Shown in pieces: positions 8,584 through 16,926 of a DNA stretch of 44,388 nt. Made by a program: the position numbers and the translations under genes. Within the stretch, counting starts at the first letter, position 1; each line of letters begins with the position of its first letter. This stretch comes from an uncultured Flavobacteriales bacterium. GTDB lineage: Bacteria; Bacteroidota; Bacteroidia; Flavobacteriales_D; Sanyastnellaceae. The notes under the pieces were generated by a model. That model was not told where the DNA came from. It made no database searches and worked only from the letters and a program-made list of their open reading frames with translations. Location of the stretch: positions 1 through 44,388 of the forward strand of contig CALJFZ010000031.1 in the NCBI GenBank assembly GCA_938074325.1, read 5' to 3'.

Positions 8584-9230
8584 GCCGATTGGGGTTGAGC
8601 GGTGAGTTCGATGCGGTGGGCGTAGCGATCCTTGAGCCGCTGATCGTGCGTGACAATGACCAAGGCCGCTCCCACAGCTGCTGCTTGTTCTTCGAGCAGG
8701 GCAATGACGGCAGATGTGCTGGAGTCGTCTAATGCACTGGTTGGTTCATCTGCCAACACAATGGAAGGACGGTGGATGAGGGCACGTGCAATGCCCGCTC
8801 GCTGCTGTTCCCCGATGCTCAGGTGGCGAGGTCGCTGATGGGCTTTGTGGGCGATGCCCAACTGTTCAAGCATGGCCATGCCCGTGCTTTGGTCGAACGC
8901 CACGCCCTGCAAAAAGGCAGGAATGGCGAGGTTTTCAAGAACGGAAAGGCTTTGAACGAAATGCGACTTCTGGAAGACGATGCCCACGTGCTGACCTCGG
9001 TAGCGATCCCGAGCAGCTTCGGACAGGCTGCCAAGGTCCTGTCCATTGAGTGAGACCGAACCGGATGCGGGCTGCAGCATTCCGCACAGCAGATGCAGCA
9101 GGGTGGTCTTGCCGCATCCAGATTCCCCTAACAGCAGCAACCGTTCGCCGGGTTCGCACTGAACATCTGGAAATGCCAGCAAGGGACCACTAGGGTCGTA
9201 CTGAAAGGTCAAAGCATGGGTCTGAATCAT
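8580..9230 (-). CDS. ABC transporter ATP-binding protein, LolD/MacB type
   Basis: A 216-aa nucleotide-binding subunit with every motif in place: Walker A GESGCGKT (35-42), Q-loop Q87 in VFQKSH, signature LSIGEQQR (137-144), Walker B IVLADEP (157-163), D-loop SALDD, and the switch His in VTHDQR. It belongs to the LolD/FtsE/MacB group, which pairs with FtsX-type permeases such as the one encoded directly downstream with a four-base overlap. It is the first gene of the unit; the 58 bases between its start and the divergent gene at 9289 must hold its promoter, but I find no clear TAnnTTTG on this strand. Confidence 0.95.
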   Translation of the reverse strand: MIQTHALTFQYDPSGPLLAFPDVQCEPGERLLLLGESGCGKTTLLHLLCGMLQPASGSVSLNGQDLGSLSEAARDRYRGQHVGIVFQKSHFVQSLSVLENLAIPAFLQGVAFDQSTGMAMLEQLGIAHKAHQRPRHLSIGEQQRAGIARALIHRPSIVLADEPTSALDDSSTSAVIALLEEQAAAVGAALVIVTHDQRLKDRYAHRIELTAQPQSA

Positions 9231-9276
9231 GGTGGCTTAAAATTACAACCCCAAACGGCTCCCCAATCGCTTGCCT

Positions 9277-9284
9277 TACTTTTG
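9277..9284 (+). promoter_or_regulatory. Bacteroidota -7 element, near-leaderless gene
   Basis: TACTTTTG matches TAnnTTTG and ends four bases before the GTG start at 9289. Transcription would begin at or next to the start codon, so the message should be almost leaderless. Confidence 0.5.
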
Positions 9285-9288
9285 AGTC

Positions 9289-9705
9289 GTGAATTTTCGT
9301 CAACGTTTCCTGCGCTACGGCATTGGTGTCATCATCGGTGTTTTGTTGAGCGCCCTGTTTTTTAGCGGTCGAAGTTGCAATGATTGGCTGCCAGGTAAAC
9401 GCATCAAAGCGCGCATGCAGCTTGAAGGGGTCCAGCCCGACACAGTCCTCCAATGCTTGTTGGATTGCGACGGTCCGACGCAGGCCGATCCCAACCAGTT
9501 GATGCAGTGGTTGCTTGCAGCCGAAATCAATTGGTCCCAGAGTGCCGCCCGGCAGGAGCGACCTTGTTATTTATTTGAGATGCCAGCGGAGTGTCCTTTT
9601 AAGGAACTGACGGTGTGCTTCTCTGAGCACTCCGCCTCGGTGGGCATGCCACGTGTGCGCGAAGCTCAGCCCACTTGCGGTTGCGACGAGGTCAAGGGCG
9701 AATAA
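9289..9705 (+). CDS. Small single-pass membrane protein, DUF4258-like
   Basis: A 138-aa protein starting at GTG, with a membrane helix at about 9-27 and then a soluble domain. The pattern of a short N-terminal helix, then DWLPGKRIKARM, then CLLDC resembles a conserved Bacteroidota family often labelled DUF4258-domain protein (DWLPNKR...), recalled rather than searched. Six cysteines follow the second residue of CLLDC, including CGCDE near the end, so it may bind metal or form disulfides; its function is unknown. It stands divergent from the ABC cassette, and its last 14 bases overlap the 3' end of the sugar dehydrogenase gene on the other strand. A TAnnTTTG box sits directly in front of the start. 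Confidence 0.75.
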   Translation: MNFRQRFLRYGIGVIIGVLLSALFFSGRSCNDWLPGKRIKARMQLEGVQPDTVLQCLLDCDGPTQADPNQLMQWLLAAEINWSQSAARQERPCYLFEMPAECPFKELTVCFSEHSASVGMPRVREAQPTCGCDEVKGE

Positions 9706-11266
9706 CGCTCAACTTTCCCCGCACGGGATTCGGACTGGATGCACTCCACGCTTCAATGACGTAGGTACCGGCATTCATTCCATTGGTGTTCCAGGTATAT
9801 GGGGCTTCAGCTCCGGTCAATTCTGCATCGTGCACCACGCGACCGCTGATGTCGACAATGCGCAAGCGGGTGAGAAATGCGTCGGCTCCCATGTCGAGGC
9901 TGACATCGTTTCCAATGACGACTGGGTTGGGCGTAAAGCGCAAAGCATCCGCGAGTTCACCGCCGCCAGTCTGATCGGCAGGGTCGTAAACCAACTTATA
10001 GATGTTGAGGCGGGTGCAGAGGTACAATTCACCCTGGTTATTTTCACTGAAGCCAAACCGGGTCTCATCCCAAGGGACGAAGCCGCCGGGCACTTGGATG
10101 TCCAACGGTGCATCGATCCACGTGCCATCTGCTTGTTCTGTGAGGGCCCAGAATTTCACATCGTAAAAGCCACACGCATCGGTGAAGATGTAGCTGCCGT
10201 ATAGCGTTGGGATTTCCGTGCCACGGTACCGGTATCCGCCGATGACCGAACACCAGCCGTTGTCGTGCGGATAGGAGAAAATGGGCAGTTCCAATGTTCC
10301 ATTGGGATCGCAGTCGACGACTGGCTCGTAACACATCGGTCCTTCCATGAGGCGCCATCCATAATTGAGCCCTCCCGTGGATGTGGCGGATTCCATACTC
10401 ACCTCTTCCCAGTCGACTTCACCGACATCGCCAATGAATTTGTCGCCGGTAAGGCGATCGAAACTCCACCGCCACGGGTTCCGAAATCCGTACGCCCAAA
10501 TTTCATCCAATGCTTCGTCGTTGCCCACGAAGGGGTTGTCTTCGGGAACCGTGTACGGCGCCAAGCCATTGACGTCAATGCGCAAGAGTTTGCCGAGCAG
10601 CGTTTGAAGGTTTTGTCCGTTGCCGATCGGTCCGTGGTCGTCTCCACCGCTGCCTCCACCGGTATCGCCCGTACCGGTTCCGCCGCCGTCGCCGGTGCTG
10701 ATGTACAAGTAACCATCAAGGGGACCGAAGTGCAATTGGCCACCGTTGTGACCGCGGGCTGGCTGGACCAATTCCAGCACTTCGAACCACGTTTCCGTAT
10801 CAGCCACAGTGTGGTCTTCATTGGTGCCGAAGCAAACCAAGCGTTCGTCGATGAAGGTTCCGCTGCCATCGGGCCGGTAGCCGTTGTAGATGACGTAGAA
10901 GAGGCCGTTGTTTTCAAAATCCGGATCGAGGATCAAGTCGTTCAAACCTTGCTCGCTCATGATGCCATAGTCGCACAAGTCGAGACCGGTTGTGCTCAGA
11001 TCGAGGAAGGGCTCGTCCCGGATTTCGCCGGTCTCCTCGTTGTACCACATAACCAATCCGCTGTGGCACACGATGAGCAAATTCGTTTCGTCCGCCGCGT
11101 GGGTCGCAGGCCGCACCGAGACGGGCCACTCAGCCGCCACCAGTCGTTCGCCCACAATGGCCTCGGGAGCGGTGCTTTGTCCGATGGACCACAGTGAGCT
11201 CAATACGGCAACAATGGCAAGAAGGACGGAACGTCCGCTGGGATGGAGGGCATAATGTGACGGCAT
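9692..11266 (-). CDS. PQQ-type sugar dehydrogenase with T9SS sorting domain
   Basis: A 524-aa secreted protein. A signal peptide ends near GQSTA. The main part is a soluble aldose/glucose dehydrogenase-type propeller (GSDH family): HNGGQLHFGP, YLYISTGDGGG, LLRIDVNG, GFRNPWRWSFD and IGDVGEVDWEEV are its landmarks. Such enzymes use PQQ and Ca2+ to oxidise sugars and give electrons to a carrier such as cytochrome c. The last 80 or so residues (FTPNPV...LRIVDISGRVV...GTYVIEA) are a T9SS type A sorting domain, so it should be moved across the outer membrane. ATG 11266 is chosen because it begins the signal peptide; an upstream start at 11314 would add residues unlike one. It diverges from the multiheme cytochrome gene. 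Confidence 0.88.
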   Translation of the reverse strand: MPSHYALHPSGRSVLLAIVAVLSSLWSIGQSTAPEAIVGERLVAAEWPVSVRPATHAADETNLLIVCHSGLVMWYNEETGEIRDEPFLDLSTTGLDLCDYGIMSEQGLNDLILDPDFENNGLFYVIYNGYRPDGSGTFIDERLVCFGTNEDHTVADTETWFEVLELVQPARGHNGGQLHFGPLDGYLYISTGDGGGTGTGDTGGGSGGDDHGPIGNGQNLQTLLGKLLRIDVNGLAPYTVPEDNPFVGNDEALDEIWAYGFRNPWRWSFDRLTGDKFIGDVGEVDWEEVSMESATSTGGLNYGWRLMEGPMCYEPVVDCDPNGTLELPIFSYPHDNGWCSVIGGYRYRGTEIPTLYGSYIFTDACGFYDVKFWALTEQADGTWIDAPLDIQVPGGFVPWDETRFGFSENNQGELYLCTRLNIYKLVYDPADQTGGGELADALRFTPNPVVIGNDVSLDMGADAFLTRLRIVDISGRVVHDAELTGAEAPYTWNTNGMNAGTYVIEAWSASSPNPVRGKLSVIRP

Positions 11267-11283
11267 GAATCTACTTTGCAGGC

Positions 11284-11299
11284 TAACTTTGCAAAGATA
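11284..11299. promoter_or_regulatory. Two abutting -7 elements of a divergent promoter
   Basis: TAACTTTG (11284-11291, plus strand) is followed with no gap by CAAAGATA (11292-11299), which reads TATCTTTG on the minus strand. Both match TAnnTTTG. The plus element serves the cytochrome gene (ATG 11313, 21 bases on), the minus element the dehydrogenase gene (ATG 11266, 25 bases on). Two polymerases could hardly sit here at once, so the genes may compete or share control. Confidence 0.6.
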
Positions 11300-11312
11300 C
11301 CAATCCACTTCC

Positions 11313-13256
11313 ATGAACCGCCGCGCTTACATTGCCCTCTTCTTGCCGTTAGTGGCCTTTGGCGTTGGTCAACTGTTCACGGGTGCGCAGGACCCCCATC
11401 AACGGTATGGCAAAGACGACGCCGAGTGGACACGGTGGCGCATGGGCGAACTGTGCACGGAAGAAGGGGTGTATTTCACGGGTTCGGGGAATTGCGTGAA
11501 TTGCCATGCTCCGGACCCCAACGGGCATGCATTGGTGGATGAAAACGGCGCGACCGTCAGTCCGGTCAGCGACTGGCAGGCGACCCTCATGGCCAACAGC
11601 GCCCGCGACCCGTTTTGGCAGGCCAAAGTCGACCACGAAGGCCTTGTGAATCCCACGCACCGAGAATCAATCGAAAACTTGTGCACCGCGTGCCACGCGC
11701 CCCAAGGCTACCACGAGGCGCACATGACCGGGAACGCCGGACCCAACGGCTACACCCTCGAGGACCTGCTGGACGATGAATTGGGATTGGATGGTGTCGG
11801 TTGTACCGCGTGCCATGGCATTGACAACGACAACCTCGCCTCCCGCCACAACGGCGACCTGCCCATCAACGAAGAAAACGTCGCCTGGGGCGGTTTCGAA
11901 AACCCGTGGGACGGCCTCATGAGTGGCCAAACAGGATTCATCCCGGCGTACGGAGAGCATATGCGCACGAGTGAGGTGTGCGCGAGTTGCCACTCATTGT
12001 ACACCCACACCCAGGACTTGGAGGGGGAAGAGACCGGTGAGGTGTTCTTTGAGCAAACCACGTATTTGGAGTGGGTCAACTCCGCCTTCAATGCGGAAAA
12101 TGTCCAATGCCAGACGTGCCACATGCCACTTGTAGAGGGCGGAGCCATTGCAGCCACCCAGCCGAACTGGCTGTTCCCACAGCGCTTTGGCAAGCACCAT
12201 TTAGTAGGTGGCAATGCGTTCATGCTCAAACTCATGCGGGACAACGCGGTGCAGCTCAGCCTCAGCGCTTCACCGACCCAATTCGATTCCACGATTGCTC
12301 GAACCGTGGCGTCTTTGCAGCGTGAAACAGCTCGATTGGAGGTTCAGCAATTGGCCTCCGAAACCGGCGAGTGGGCTTTTGCTGTGGAGGTTGAGAACTT
12401 GGCCGGTCACAAATTCCCCAGTGGTTATCCAGCGCGTGTCGCCTTCCTGGAATTCGTGCTGACCGATGGCCAATCCGATACCCTGTTCCACAGCGGACGC
12501 TGGTCCGAAGACGAGGGGATTGCAGGCAGAGACGATGAATGGGAGCCGCATTGGAACGAAATCACGTCCGAAGACCAAGTGCAGATCTACGAATTGGTCA
12601 TGGGGGATGTGAGCGGTGCAAACACCCAAGTGCTGGAGCGAGCGGACATCATTCTAAAAGACAACCGCTTGGTTCCCCGTGGATTTTCCACCCTGCACCC
12701 CGTCTATGATACCGTGCAGGTTGGGCCCATGGCGGCGTTGGATTTGGATTTCAACCGCCGAAACGACGAGGAAGGCTCTGGAACCGACCGCTTGATTTAC
12801 CGCGTCCAAGCCGACCCGAGTGTTTCCAGCGTGGAAGCCACCGTGACCCTTCACTACCAGGCAGTGCCTGCCAAATGGGTCAGTGCCTTGTTCGAATATT
12901 CGGACCAAAGCGACCGCATTGCAGCGTTTGAATCCATGTACAATGCGGCCGACCGAACACCAGTGGTGGTCGCGAGCAAAGCGGCGAAAGGCTGGCCGGG
13001 ATTCGATCCAGAAGCTTCGGATTGGCGGGTTGCGCCCAACCCCGTTGCGGCGGGAGATGCCTTGCGCTTGATTCCTGCGGGCACAGAGCAGCCGGTGGAA
13101 ATTCGTTTGATTGACATGCGCGGACGGGTGATTCGCACCTTGGACTTGGACGAAGCGTTAGGGGGGCACAACGTGGCAGATTTGGAGGCTGGAGCGTACC
13201 TGCTCCACCTCGTATTTGAAGAAAGCCAACAAAGCATTCGTTGGTTAAAGAACTGA
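11313..13256 (+). CDS. Five-heme cytochrome c with T9SS sorting domain
   Basis: A 647-aa exported cytochrome. A signal peptide covers about residues 1-25. Five CxxCH heme c motifs lie at 61-65, 124-128, 164-168, 223-227 and 266-270, in a cytochrome c554-like arrangement, with further His in KHHLVGG that could be distal ligands. The middle part has the GHKFPSGYP motif seen after heme domains in other multiheme proteins. The end (WRVAPNPVAAGD...IRLIDMRGRVI...GAYLLHLVF) is a T9SS type A sorting domain. The protein should therefore be exposed on or released from the cell surface. ATG 11313 follows the -7 element at 11284; the frame opens earlier at 11265, but that would run through the promoter. 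Its divergent neighbour is a T9SS-sorted sugar dehydrogenase. Confidence 0.9.
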   Translation: MNRRAYIALFLPLVAFGVGQLFTGAQDPHQRYGKDDAEWTRWRMGELCTEEGVYFTGSGNCVNCHAPDPNGHALVDENGATVSPVSDWQATLMANSARDPFWQAKVDHEGLVNPTHRESIENLCTACHAPQGYHEAHMTGNAGPNGYTLEDLLDDELGLDGVGCTACHGIDNDNLASRHNGDLPINEENVAWGGFENPWDGLMSGQTGFIPAYGEHMRTSEVCASCHSLYTHTQDLEGEETGEVFFEQTTYLEWVNSAFNAENVQCQTCHMPLVEGGAIAATQPNWLFPQRFGKHHLVGGNAFMLKLMRDNAVQLSLSASPTQFDSTIARTVASLQRETARLEVQQLASETGEWAFAVEVENLAGHKFPSGYPARVAFLEFVLTDGQSDTLFHSGRWSEDEGIAGRDDEWEPHWNEITSEDQVQIYELVMGDVSGANTQVLERADIILKDNRLVPRGFSTLHPVYDTVQVGPMAALDLDFNRRNDEEGSGTDRLIYRVQADPSVSSVEATVTLHYQAVPAKWVSALFEYSDQSDRIAAFESMYNAADRTPVVVASKAAKGWPGFDPEASDWRVAPNPVAAGDALRLIPAGTEQPVEIRLIDMRGRVIRTLDLDEALGGHNVADLEAGAYLLHLVFEESQQSIRWLKN

Positions 13257-13286
13257 TAAACAACACGCTGTATGTAGGGCATATTG

Positions 13287-13303
13287 TTTAGAACGATTCT
13301 AAA
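13287..13303. promoter_or_regulatory. 17-bp perfect palindrome upstream of TonB receptor
   Basis: TTTAGAA-CGA-TTCTAAA is a perfect inverted repeat of 7-base arms about a 3-base centre, 65 bases before the receptor start. Its size and A/T-rich arms are like Fur-family operators, which would suit an iron receptor. Which regulator binds is not shown. Confidence 0.5.
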
Positions 13304-13368
13304 TTACCCCATTTATGGGATTGCTGCTGGCGAGCAGCAGGTGCACCTTTGGACCTGCATTTTGCCCC

Positions 13369-15609
13369 ATGTACCGATTCACTCTTTCGCTGATTTTGAT
13401 TGTGCTTTGCACCGCTGAGGTGTGCGCACAAGATTCTGCGCCATTGAGTGAGGATTCCATCTCAGCGATGCTTTCTCAATGGCACGCCTTGCCCGAAGCG
13501 TCCGTAGAAACAGTCGGACTTGGGGCGGGTGCGCGGGGCATGGATGAAGTACCTGGAGCGCTTCATGTTATTTCCCCTGCTGAACTTGAGCGGTATGCCT
13601 TTACCGATCCGTTGCGGGTTTTGCGTGCCGTAAGTGGGGTCAACATCCAAGAAGAGGAGGGATTTGGTTTGCGCCCCAATATTGGTTTGCGTGGATCCGG
13701 TTCCGAACGAAGCGCGCGCATCACCTTGATGGAGGACGGCGTCCTCATGGCCCCAGCGCCTTACACGGCCCCGGCGGCGTATTATTTCCCATCCATTGCT
13801 CGGATGCAATCGATTGAAGTGCTGAAGGGAAGCAGCCAAATTGCCTTTGGCCCCCAGACCGCAGGGGGAGCCATCAATTTGGTCACGGCGCCCATCGATG
13901 AGAATCAGCCCGCTCTCGTTTACAGAGCTGAGCGAAGTGGATTTGGAGGACATCTCCAACACCTTCGTTGGACGGAACAGTGGGATGGACAGGCCGGCGT
14001 CTGGGGCATTCAAGTGGAAGGACTTCAGTTTGGAAGCAATGGCTTCAAGCAACTGTCTTCGGGCTTGCCGACCGGCTTTGCCAAATCGGATGGATTGGTC
14101 AAGCTTCGTTGGTCGGCTTCCGAACAACGGCGCATTCAACAATCCTTCCAAGTGAAAGCGGGGGTGGTCAACGAGTTGAGCCACGAAACGTACGCCGGGT
14201 TGAGTGAAGCCGATTTTGAGGAGAATCCGTACCAACGCTACACAGCTTCTGAGCGCGATGCCATGGAGGCTCAACAAAACCAGGCAGTTTTGCGGCACGA
14301 AGTGGAAGTTTCAGATCACTGGTCATTTGAGACGGACGTCTACCGCACGCGCTTCCACCGCAATTGGTACAAATTGGACAAGTACCAAGATGCTTCAGGG
14401 GAGAAGATGAGCCTCACGTCCTTGTACGAGACCGGTGCTACGGAGCTGCTGCAATCGGAGACAGCAGAAGGAGCTGCACTGCTACTCAAAGCAAACAACC
14501 GCGGCTATGGCGCGCAGGGCATTCAGCACCGGGGCACATGGAAATTTGGATCCTCCTTGTCGAACCAAATTGTTTACGGAGCCCGGTTGCACGAAGACTG
14601 GGCGGACCGTTTCCAATGGCGCGATGCCTACCGCATCGCCAGCGGCCAAATGGCCCTTGTGGAGGCTGGAACACATGGGAGTGCCGGAAACAGAATCGAT
14701 GCGGCACGTGCGTTTGCCGGCTTTGTGCGAGCCACGTTACGCTTCGACGCTTGGACGCTGACGCCTGGCTTGCGCTCTGAGCACATGGTGTTTGAGCGGC
14801 AGGACTTCGGATCGGACTACAATCGACTGAATTCACCCGATGGACGTTCTAATCCGGTGAAGGTTTGGTTGCCGGGCATCGGTGTGACCTACGAGGTTCC
14901 AAGTGGAGACCACCTTTTCCTCGGAGTGCACCGCGGATTCATTCCGCCAGGCAGTGCGCCCAACACAGTGGCCGAGACAAGCTTGAATGCGGAGTTGGGC
15001 TTCCGGTGGGGCCGTGAACACAGCGCCGGTCAGTTGGTCGTCTTCCACAACGCATACGACGATTTGCTGGGTTCTGACCTGACGGCAAATGGAGGCCTTG
15101 GAACGGGCGATCAGTTCAATGGCGGTGCTGCTGTGACCAGTGGTGTTGAGTGCGAATGGGCCGGTGAATTGGCACCGAACGCTCAACGCATCGCGTTGCC
15201 GTTGCGCCTGACCTACACGTACACTCAAGCACGCTTTACCAGCGCATTTGAAAGCAACTTTGGACCGTGGGCCTCGGTGGAACAAGGTGACTACTTGCCC
15301 TACCTCTCACCGCACCAGGGCAATGCACAGTTGTCATTGATTCGGGGAAAGCACGCATTGGAATGCAACGCACGTTATGCTGCGGCCATGCGCATTGAGG
15401 CCGGTCAAGGTGCCCTCCAATCGGGTGAGTCGACCGACGCCTTGACGGTGTTGGATGTCGTATTGAGAAGCCAATTGGACGAGCGCATGAATGTGTATGT
15501 GGGTGTCAACAACGTGTTCAATACAGCGGCGGTTGTGGCCATGCGACCAGCGGGACTTCGTCCTAATATGCCGAGGATGCTACGAATGGGGCTTCAGGTT
15601 ACCCTGTAA
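13369..15609 (+). CDS. TonB-dependent outer-membrane receptor, FecA-like
   Basis: A 746-aa outer-membrane receptor. The signal peptide ends at VCAQD. The plug domain has EVPGALHVISPAELERY, VLRAVSGVNIQEEEG, LRPNIGLRGSG, ITLMEDGVLMAPAPYTAP, and IEVLKGSSQIAFGPQTAGGAINLVT. This set is close to the FecA (ferric citrate type, COG4772) group. The 22-strand barrel ends in MLRMGLQVTL, with a terminal hydrophobic beta-signal. There is no CarboxypepD-like N-terminal extension and no SusD partner, so it is not a SusC-type sugar receptor. ATG 13369 begins the signal peptide; the frame is open back to 13315. A palindrome 65 bases upstream suggests metal-responsive control. The gene ends five bases from the convergent proline dehydrogenase gene. 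Confidence 0.92.
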   Translation: MYRFTLSLILIVLCTAEVCAQDSAPLSEDSISAMLSQWHALPEASVETVGLGAGARGMDEVPGALHVISPAELERYAFTDPLRVLRAVSGVNIQEEEGFGLRPNIGLRGSGSERSARITLMEDGVLMAPAPYTAPAAYYFPSIARMQSIEVLKGSSQIAFGPQTAGGAINLVTAPIDENQPALVYRAERSGFGGHLQHLRWTEQWDGQAGVWGIQVEGLQFGSNGFKQLSSGLPTGFAKSDGLVKLRWSASEQRRIQQSFQVKAGVVNELSHETYAGLSEADFEENPYQRYTASERDAMEAQQNQAVLRHEVEVSDHWSFETDVYRTRFHRNWYKLDKYQDASGEKMSLTSLYETGATELLQSETAEGAALLLKANNRGYGAQGIQHRGTWKFGSSLSNQIVYGARLHEDWADRFQWRDAYRIASGQMALVEAGTHGSAGNRIDAARAFAGFVRATLRFDAWTLTPGLRSEHMVFERQDFGSDYNRLNSPDGRSNPVKVWLPGIGVTYEVPSGDHLFLGVHRGFIPPGSAPNTVAETSLNAELGFRWGREHSAGQLVVFHNAYDDLLGSDLTANGGLGTGDQFNGGAAVTSGVECEWAGELAPNAQRIALPLRLTYTYTQARFTSAFESNFGPWASVEQGDYLPYLSPHQGNAQLSLIRGKHALECNARYAAAMRIEAGQGALQSGESTDALTVLDVVLRSQLDERMNVYVGVNNVFNTAAVVAMRPAGLRPNMPRMLRMGLQVTL

Positions 15610-15614
15610 AACTT

Positions 15615-16805
15615 TTAGGCCTTTGCTTTGCGGCGCTTGACTTCGCGGCGGATCAATTCCAATTCCCGCGAAGTCTGTCCGGCCACCGACGAATTTTCTT
15701 CTGCGCGGCGGATGAGGTATGGGATGGTCTCGCGGATGGGGCCGAACGGAACATACTTCGCTACGTTATAACCGGCTTGGGACAGGTTGAAGCTGATATG
15801 GTCGCTCATTCCCAACAATTGCGCGGACCAGGCACGCTCATCATCGCGGGCCAAACCGGCTTCCTCAAGGCACTGGGCCAATAGCGCATTACTCTCTTCA
15901 TTGTGGCTGCCAGCACAAAATGCTACGCGGTCGATGTGCTTCACGCACCACCGGACAGCTGCGTTGAAATCCCGATCCGTTGAAGCCTTATCCGGTTGGA
16001 TGGGGGATGCATAGCCTTGCTCCTGAGCCCGAGCGCGCTCCTTTTCCATGTAGGCGCCACGGACGAGCTTCACCCCCAGATGCCAACCTTCTTTTTGGGC
16101 CAATTCCGTCGTCTCCTTGAGGTAGGCGTAGCGGTCGTGACGGTACAGCTGTACCGTGTTGAACACAATGGCTTTTTTTCCGTTGTGCTTGCGCATTTGC
16201 TCCAGTGCGAGTCGGTCAATGGCATCCTGGAGCCACGTCTCCTCCGCGTCGATGAAGACCGGTGTTCCGAGCTGTGCCGCTTCGGAGCATAGGGTATCTA
16301 CGCGTGCTTGAACCCTGTTCCACGCTGCAGCGTCGCTTGGGGTCAATCCATCGGGATTGACGGATGCTTTTTCGAGCAGGGCAGTCGAAGCCACCCCGCT
16401 GACTTTGAACACGGAAAATCCGTGCCGCTGGTCGCCTTTTGTGGCGGCGATGGCTTGGAGGATATGCGATTGCGTGGCTTCGAGGTCGATCTCTTCCTCC
16501 TTGCCTTCGGCGCTGTAGTCCAAAATCGTGTGGACCTTATTGGCGTGCAACGTTGCCACGGTGCCCTCGCATTCTGCAATGGTTTCGCCTCCGCAAAAGT
16601 GACTGTATACCGTGGGTCGGATGGCCCATCCTACAGGAATTCGGAGCGCCAGGGCGACCTGCATCAGGGCTTTCCCTGTCCGCACCAATTGGTTGTTTCC
16701 CACCGTTTGGAACAACACCAACGCCCGGTTCAATTCCCCCGCAGAGAGGTGGGCAAACGCGCGTTGCGTGTTTTCAAAATTGGGGGCAGTGTCGGCGTTG
16801 GACAT
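15615..16805 (-). CDS. Proline dehydrogenase
   Basis: A monofunctional FAD-dependent proline dehydrogenase (396 aa) that oxidises proline to pyrroline-5-carboxylate and passes electrons to the quinone pool. The TIM-barrel landmarks are present: LRIPVGWAIRPTVY, VFIDAEETW, VFNTVQLYRHDRYAYL, LGVKLVRGAYMEKER, and near the end the substrate-binding motif RRAEENSS. The start is ATG 16805 (MSNADTAP); a TTG at 16814 in the same frame lies inside the -7 element and is rejected. There is no P5C dehydrogenase gene nearby, so that step must be encoded elsewhere. The gene stands alone, convergent with the TonB receptor and divergent from the M20 peptidase. Confidence 0.93.
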   Translation of the reverse strand: MSNADTAPNFENTQRAFAHLSAGELNRALVLFQTVGNNQLVRTGKALMQVALALRIPVGWAIRPTVYSHFCGGETIAECEGTVATLHANKVHTILDYSAEGKEEEIDLEATQSHILQAIAATKGDQRHGFSVFKVSGVASTALLEKASVNPDGLTPSDAAAWNRVQARVDTLCSEAAQLGTPVFIDAEETWLQDAIDRLALEQMRKHNGKKAIVFNTVQLYRHDRYAYLKETTELAQKEGWHLGVKLVRGAYMEKERARAQEQGYASPIQPDKASTDRDFNAAVRWCVKHIDRVAFCAGSHNEESNALLAQCLEEAGLARDDERAWSAQLLGMSDHISFNLSQAGYNVAKYVPFGPIRETIPYLIRRAEENSSVAGQTSRELELIRREVKRRKAKA

Positions 16806-16811
16806 CGTGGG

Positions 16812-16819
16812 CAAATATA
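16812..16819 (-). promoter_or_regulatory. Bacteroidota -7 element of proline dehydrogenase gene
   Basis: On the minus strand this reads TATATTTG, a full TAnnTTTG match, and ends six bases before ATG 16805. The transcript should be nearly leaderless, and this fixes the start codon. Confidence 0.55.
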
Positions 16820-16926
16820 GCGAGCGCGCTTCCGAATCAGTGCGCCAAGTGGTTCAAGCATGTGGCTGTGGGGCACAACTGCGGTTGACTTAAATTCGTG
16901 ACAGCATTGAAACAAATCACTTGACC

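Noticed and set aside
10265-11197. 310-codon plus-strand frame opposite the sugar dehydrogenase
   Set aside because: It lies wholly inside a gene with clear domains, has no signal or family motif, and arises from GC-rich third positions.
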